A DNA stretch of 64,000 bases from SIG452 sp045541975 (GTDB lineage Bacteria; Bacillota; Clostridia; UMGS1840): NCBI GenBank assembly GCA_045541975.1, contig JAZQKB010000015.1:62001-126000 (forward strand), given 5' to 3'. The notes below the pieces were generated by a model. The model searched no databases and was not told where the DNA came from. It was given only the letters and a program-made list of their open reading frames with translations. Each line of letters starts with the position of its first letter. The first letter of the stretch is position 1. Positions 62,060-64,000 of the stretch are shown here, in pieces. A program made the translations under genes and the position numbers.

Positions 62060-62137
62060 AGAAGAACCTCACCGCTCGGCGTACACTCGGTACGCCTTCG
62101 GGTAACCCCTATGGGTTTGATTCGTAAATTCTGAACA
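62060..62137 (-). repeat. Dispersed palindromic intergenic repeat, copy E
   Basis: On the minus strand: GTTCAGAATTTACGAATC, GGGTTACCCGAAGGCGTAC, CGAGT, GTACGCCGAGCGGTGAGG. It lies 40 bases from copy D in the same orientation. The rest of 61,792-62,281 holds two small hairpins and no gene. Confidence 0.8.
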
Positions 62138-62224
62138 ATTTTCTCTTATTTTAATCCAATAATTATTATAGTAAAAAAGAAGGCATCCGAAGGATGCTGC
62201 TAAAACGATTCATTCTTCACGAAC

Positions 62225-62258
62225 ATAAGGGCAATCGGCAATGCCGGTAGCCCTTATT
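62225..62258 (+). other. Hairpin before uvrB
   Basis: ATAAGGGC-AAT-CGGC-AAT-GCCG-GTA-GCCCTTAT, symmetrical with internal loops, 24 bases before the uvrB start. Possible terminator or leader structure. Confidence 0.4.
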
Positions 62259-62281
62259 ATATCAGGAAAGGAGGTGCCGAC

Positions 62282-64000
62282 TTGATTCACAAACCTTTTA
62301 AAATTGCATCTCATATGAAGCCAAAGGGAGACCAGCCGCAAGCCATCCAAAAACTAAGCGAAGGAATCTTACGAAACGACAAATATCAGACTCTACTTGG
62401 GGTTACAGGTTCCGGGAAAACCTTTACCATTGCCAATGTGATTGAACAGGTACAAAAACCGACTCTGGTTTTGGCTCATAACAAGACCTTAGCCGCTCAG
62501 CTTTGCAGTGAATTTAAGGAATTTTTCCCCGACAATGCGGTGGAATTTTTTGTTTCCTACTACGATTATTATCAACCGGAAGCCTATCTGCCCGGCACCG
62601 ATACCTTTATTGAAAAAGATTCTCAGATTAATGACGAAATCGACAAGCTCCGTCACGCCGCAACCACCGCCCTGTTTGAACGCTCAGACGTCATCATTGT
62701 GGCATCAGTTTCCTGTATTTACGGATTAGGGGACCCGGAGGATTACACCGACTTATGTGTGTCTCTTCGGGTGGGCATGGAAAAAGACCGTGACGAAATC
62801 CTAAAGAAACTCATAGAAATTCAGTATGAACGAAATCATATCGACTTTCACCGTGGCTGTTTTCGGGTGAATGGCGATACTTTGGATATTTTCCCCGCAA
62901 ACTCCAACGAGATGGTCCTTCGAGTGGAATTTTTCGGTGACGAAGTGGACCGCTTAACCGAAATAAATCCCATCACGGGAGAAGTGCTTGGAGAGAGGGA
63001 ACACATTTTTGTATTTCCAGCCTCTCACTATGCCACCTCCTTTGATAAGATGAAGCGTGCCATCAAAACCATTGAAGAAGAATTGGAAGAAAGAATCGAG
63101 TTCTTTGACAAGCGGGAAAAATGGATTGAAAAACAGCGCATCACCGAGCGCACCCATTATGACTTGGAAATGATGGCGGAAATCGGCTTCTGCAAGGGCA
63201 TTGAAAACTATTCCCGTCATATCAGCGGTCGGGAACCGGGCAGTGCTCCCTACACACTTTTAGACTATTTCCCCGACGATTTTCTGCTGGTGATTGACGA
63301 ATCCCATGTGACTATCCCTCAGGTGCGGGGCATGTATGCAGGAGACAGAGCCAGAAAAATATCTTTAGTGGACTACGGCTTCCGTTTGCCCTCAGCTTTT
63401 GATAACCGTCCCCTAAACTTTGACGAATTTATCGACAGAATTAATCAGGCGGTGTTTGTGTCTGCGACGCCTGCCGACTACGAACGGGAACACTCCACAC
63501 AAATTGTGGAACAGGTGATTCGTCCCACAGGACTGTTGGACCCCGAAGTTTTGGTAAAACCCACTACGGGGCAAATTGACGATTTATTATCCGAAATCAA
63601 CCTTCGCACCGAAAAAAATGAACGTGTGTTGGTCACTACCTTAACCAAACGTATGGCAGAAGATTTAACCGATTATTTCACCGAGGCAGGTGTGCGTGTG
63701 CGCTATCTGCATTCGGATATTGACACCATGGAGCGTATGGAAATTATCCGTGATTTGCGGCTGGGTGAATTTGATGTGTTAGTCGGTATCAACCTGCTCC
63801 GTGAAGGGTTAGACTTACCCGAAGTGTCTTTAGTTGCCATTTTGGATGCAGACAAGGAAGGATTCCTGCGAAGTGAAACCTCCTTGATTCAGACCATCGG
63901 GCGTGCCGCAAGAAATGCGGAAGGGACCGTGATTATGTATGCCGATGTGCTGACCGAATCTATGGAAAAAGCCATCCGTGAAACCAATCGCCGTCGGGAA
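62282..64000 (+). CDS. uvrB: Excinuclease ABC subunit UvrB (3' end outside window)
   Basis: First 573 residues of UvrB, still open at the window edge. The TTG at 62282 follows AAAGGAGGTGCCGAC. KPKGDQPQAIQKL, Walker A LLGVTGSGKTFTIANVI, and the beta-hairpin SYYDYYQPEAYLPGTDTFIE for damage recognition are present. VIDESHVTIPQVRGM and SLIQTIGRAARN are helicase motifs. UvrB loads onto damaged DNA with UvrA and recruits UvrC. No clear LexA box is seen in the repeat-filled upstream gap. Confidence 0.98.
   Translation, partial: MIHKPFKIASHMKPKGDQPQAIQKLSEGILRNDKYQTLLGVTGSGKTFTIANVIEQVQKPTLVLAHNKTLAAQLCSEFKEFFPDNAVEFFVSYYDYYQPEAYLPGTDTFIEKDSQINDEIDKLRHAATTALFERSDVIIVASVSCIYGLGDPEDYTDLCVSLRVGMEKDRDEILKKLIEIQYERNHIDFHRGCFRVNGDTLDIFPANSNEMVLRVEFFGDEVDRLTEINPITGEVLGEREHIFVFPASHYATSFDKMKRAIKTIEEELEERIEFFDKREKWIEKQRITERTHYDLEMMAEIGFCKGIENYSRHISGREPGSAPYTLLDYFPDDFLLVIDESHVTIPQVRGMYAGDRARKISLVDYGFRLPSAFDNRPLNFDEFIDRINQAVFVSATPADYEREHSTQIVEQVIRPTGLLDPEVLVKPTTGQIDDLLSEINLRTEKNERVLVTTLTKRMAEDLTDYFTEAGVRVRYLHSDIDTMERMEIIRDLRLGEFDVLVGINLLREGLDLPEVSLVAILDADKEGFLRSETSLIQTIGRAARNAEGTVIMYADVLTESMEKAIRETNRRRE

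Noticed and set aside
62138..62281. LexA (SOS) box before uvrB
   Set aside because: Only a single CGAAC half-site near 62,219 with no matching GTTC partner.

Overview
The window looks like chromosomal DNA from an anaerobic, low-to-moderate GC member of the Clostridia (Bacillota), probably host-associated. The grounds are strong AAGGAGG ribosome sites with frequent TTG/GTG starts, an hrcA-grpE-dnaK-dnaJ operon under a perfect CIRCE element, type III glutamine synthetase (GlnN), AsnA, a B12-dependent ribonucleotide reductase with paired NrdR boxes, BlaI/M56 and SdpR/SdpI regulatory pairs, a Spo0A-type DNA-binding domain, and promoters that often start TTGACAAATG. No phage, insertion sequence, CRISPR array, rRNA or tRNA gene was found. 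The species cannot be named from this sequence.

Layout. 1-1,990: a partial YqhQ-type membrane protein and an autoregulated sdpR-sdpI pair, minus strand. 2,215-7,032: heat-shock operon with CIRCE. 7,291-13,330: housekeeping genes (Spo0A-C-like protein, HU, MazG, M23 peptidase, an unknown protein, GreA, LysS). 13,389-17,765: a BlaI-type repressor, an unusually short M56 metallopeptidase and two membrane-anchored sensor-like proteins whose N-termini are recent duplicates. 17,804-38,822: the accessory core, with three large exported mosaic proteins (1,066, 3,159 and 1,254 aa). They share an N-terminal domain and swap modules. Two end in a Hint (hedgehog/intein-type) domain followed by a common tail of about 75 residues, and a 49-aa protein lies just downstream. 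A four-gene plus-strand cluster (unknown membrane protein, truncated homocysteine methyltransferase, GT2 glycosyltransferase, M19 dipeptidase) sits between them. 39,332-46,093: gltX-glnS-asnA-glnN, linking amide amino-acid synthesis to glutamate/glutamine charging. 46,165-51,381: nrdJ, dgkA and a copper ATPase. 51,516-61,791: GNAT, HAD phosphatase, membrane protein, rplM-rpsI, sugar kinase, GH26-like glycosidase, aminotransferase, two-domain PPK2, S4 protein and DegV. 62,282-64,000: start of uvrB.

The most distinctive content is the mosaic surface-protein set with terminal Hint domains. Their Hint domains keep the N-terminal Cys and the block-B His but lack the C-terminal His-Asn, so they look built for N-terminal cleavage or ligation rather than splicing. 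Other points of interest are the split, duplicated BlaR1-like sensors, a Spo0A output domain with no receiver, an SdpR promoter bracketed by two matching operators, a terminator-like hairpin in the nrdJ leader, and at least five copies of a palindromic intergenic repeat on both strands.
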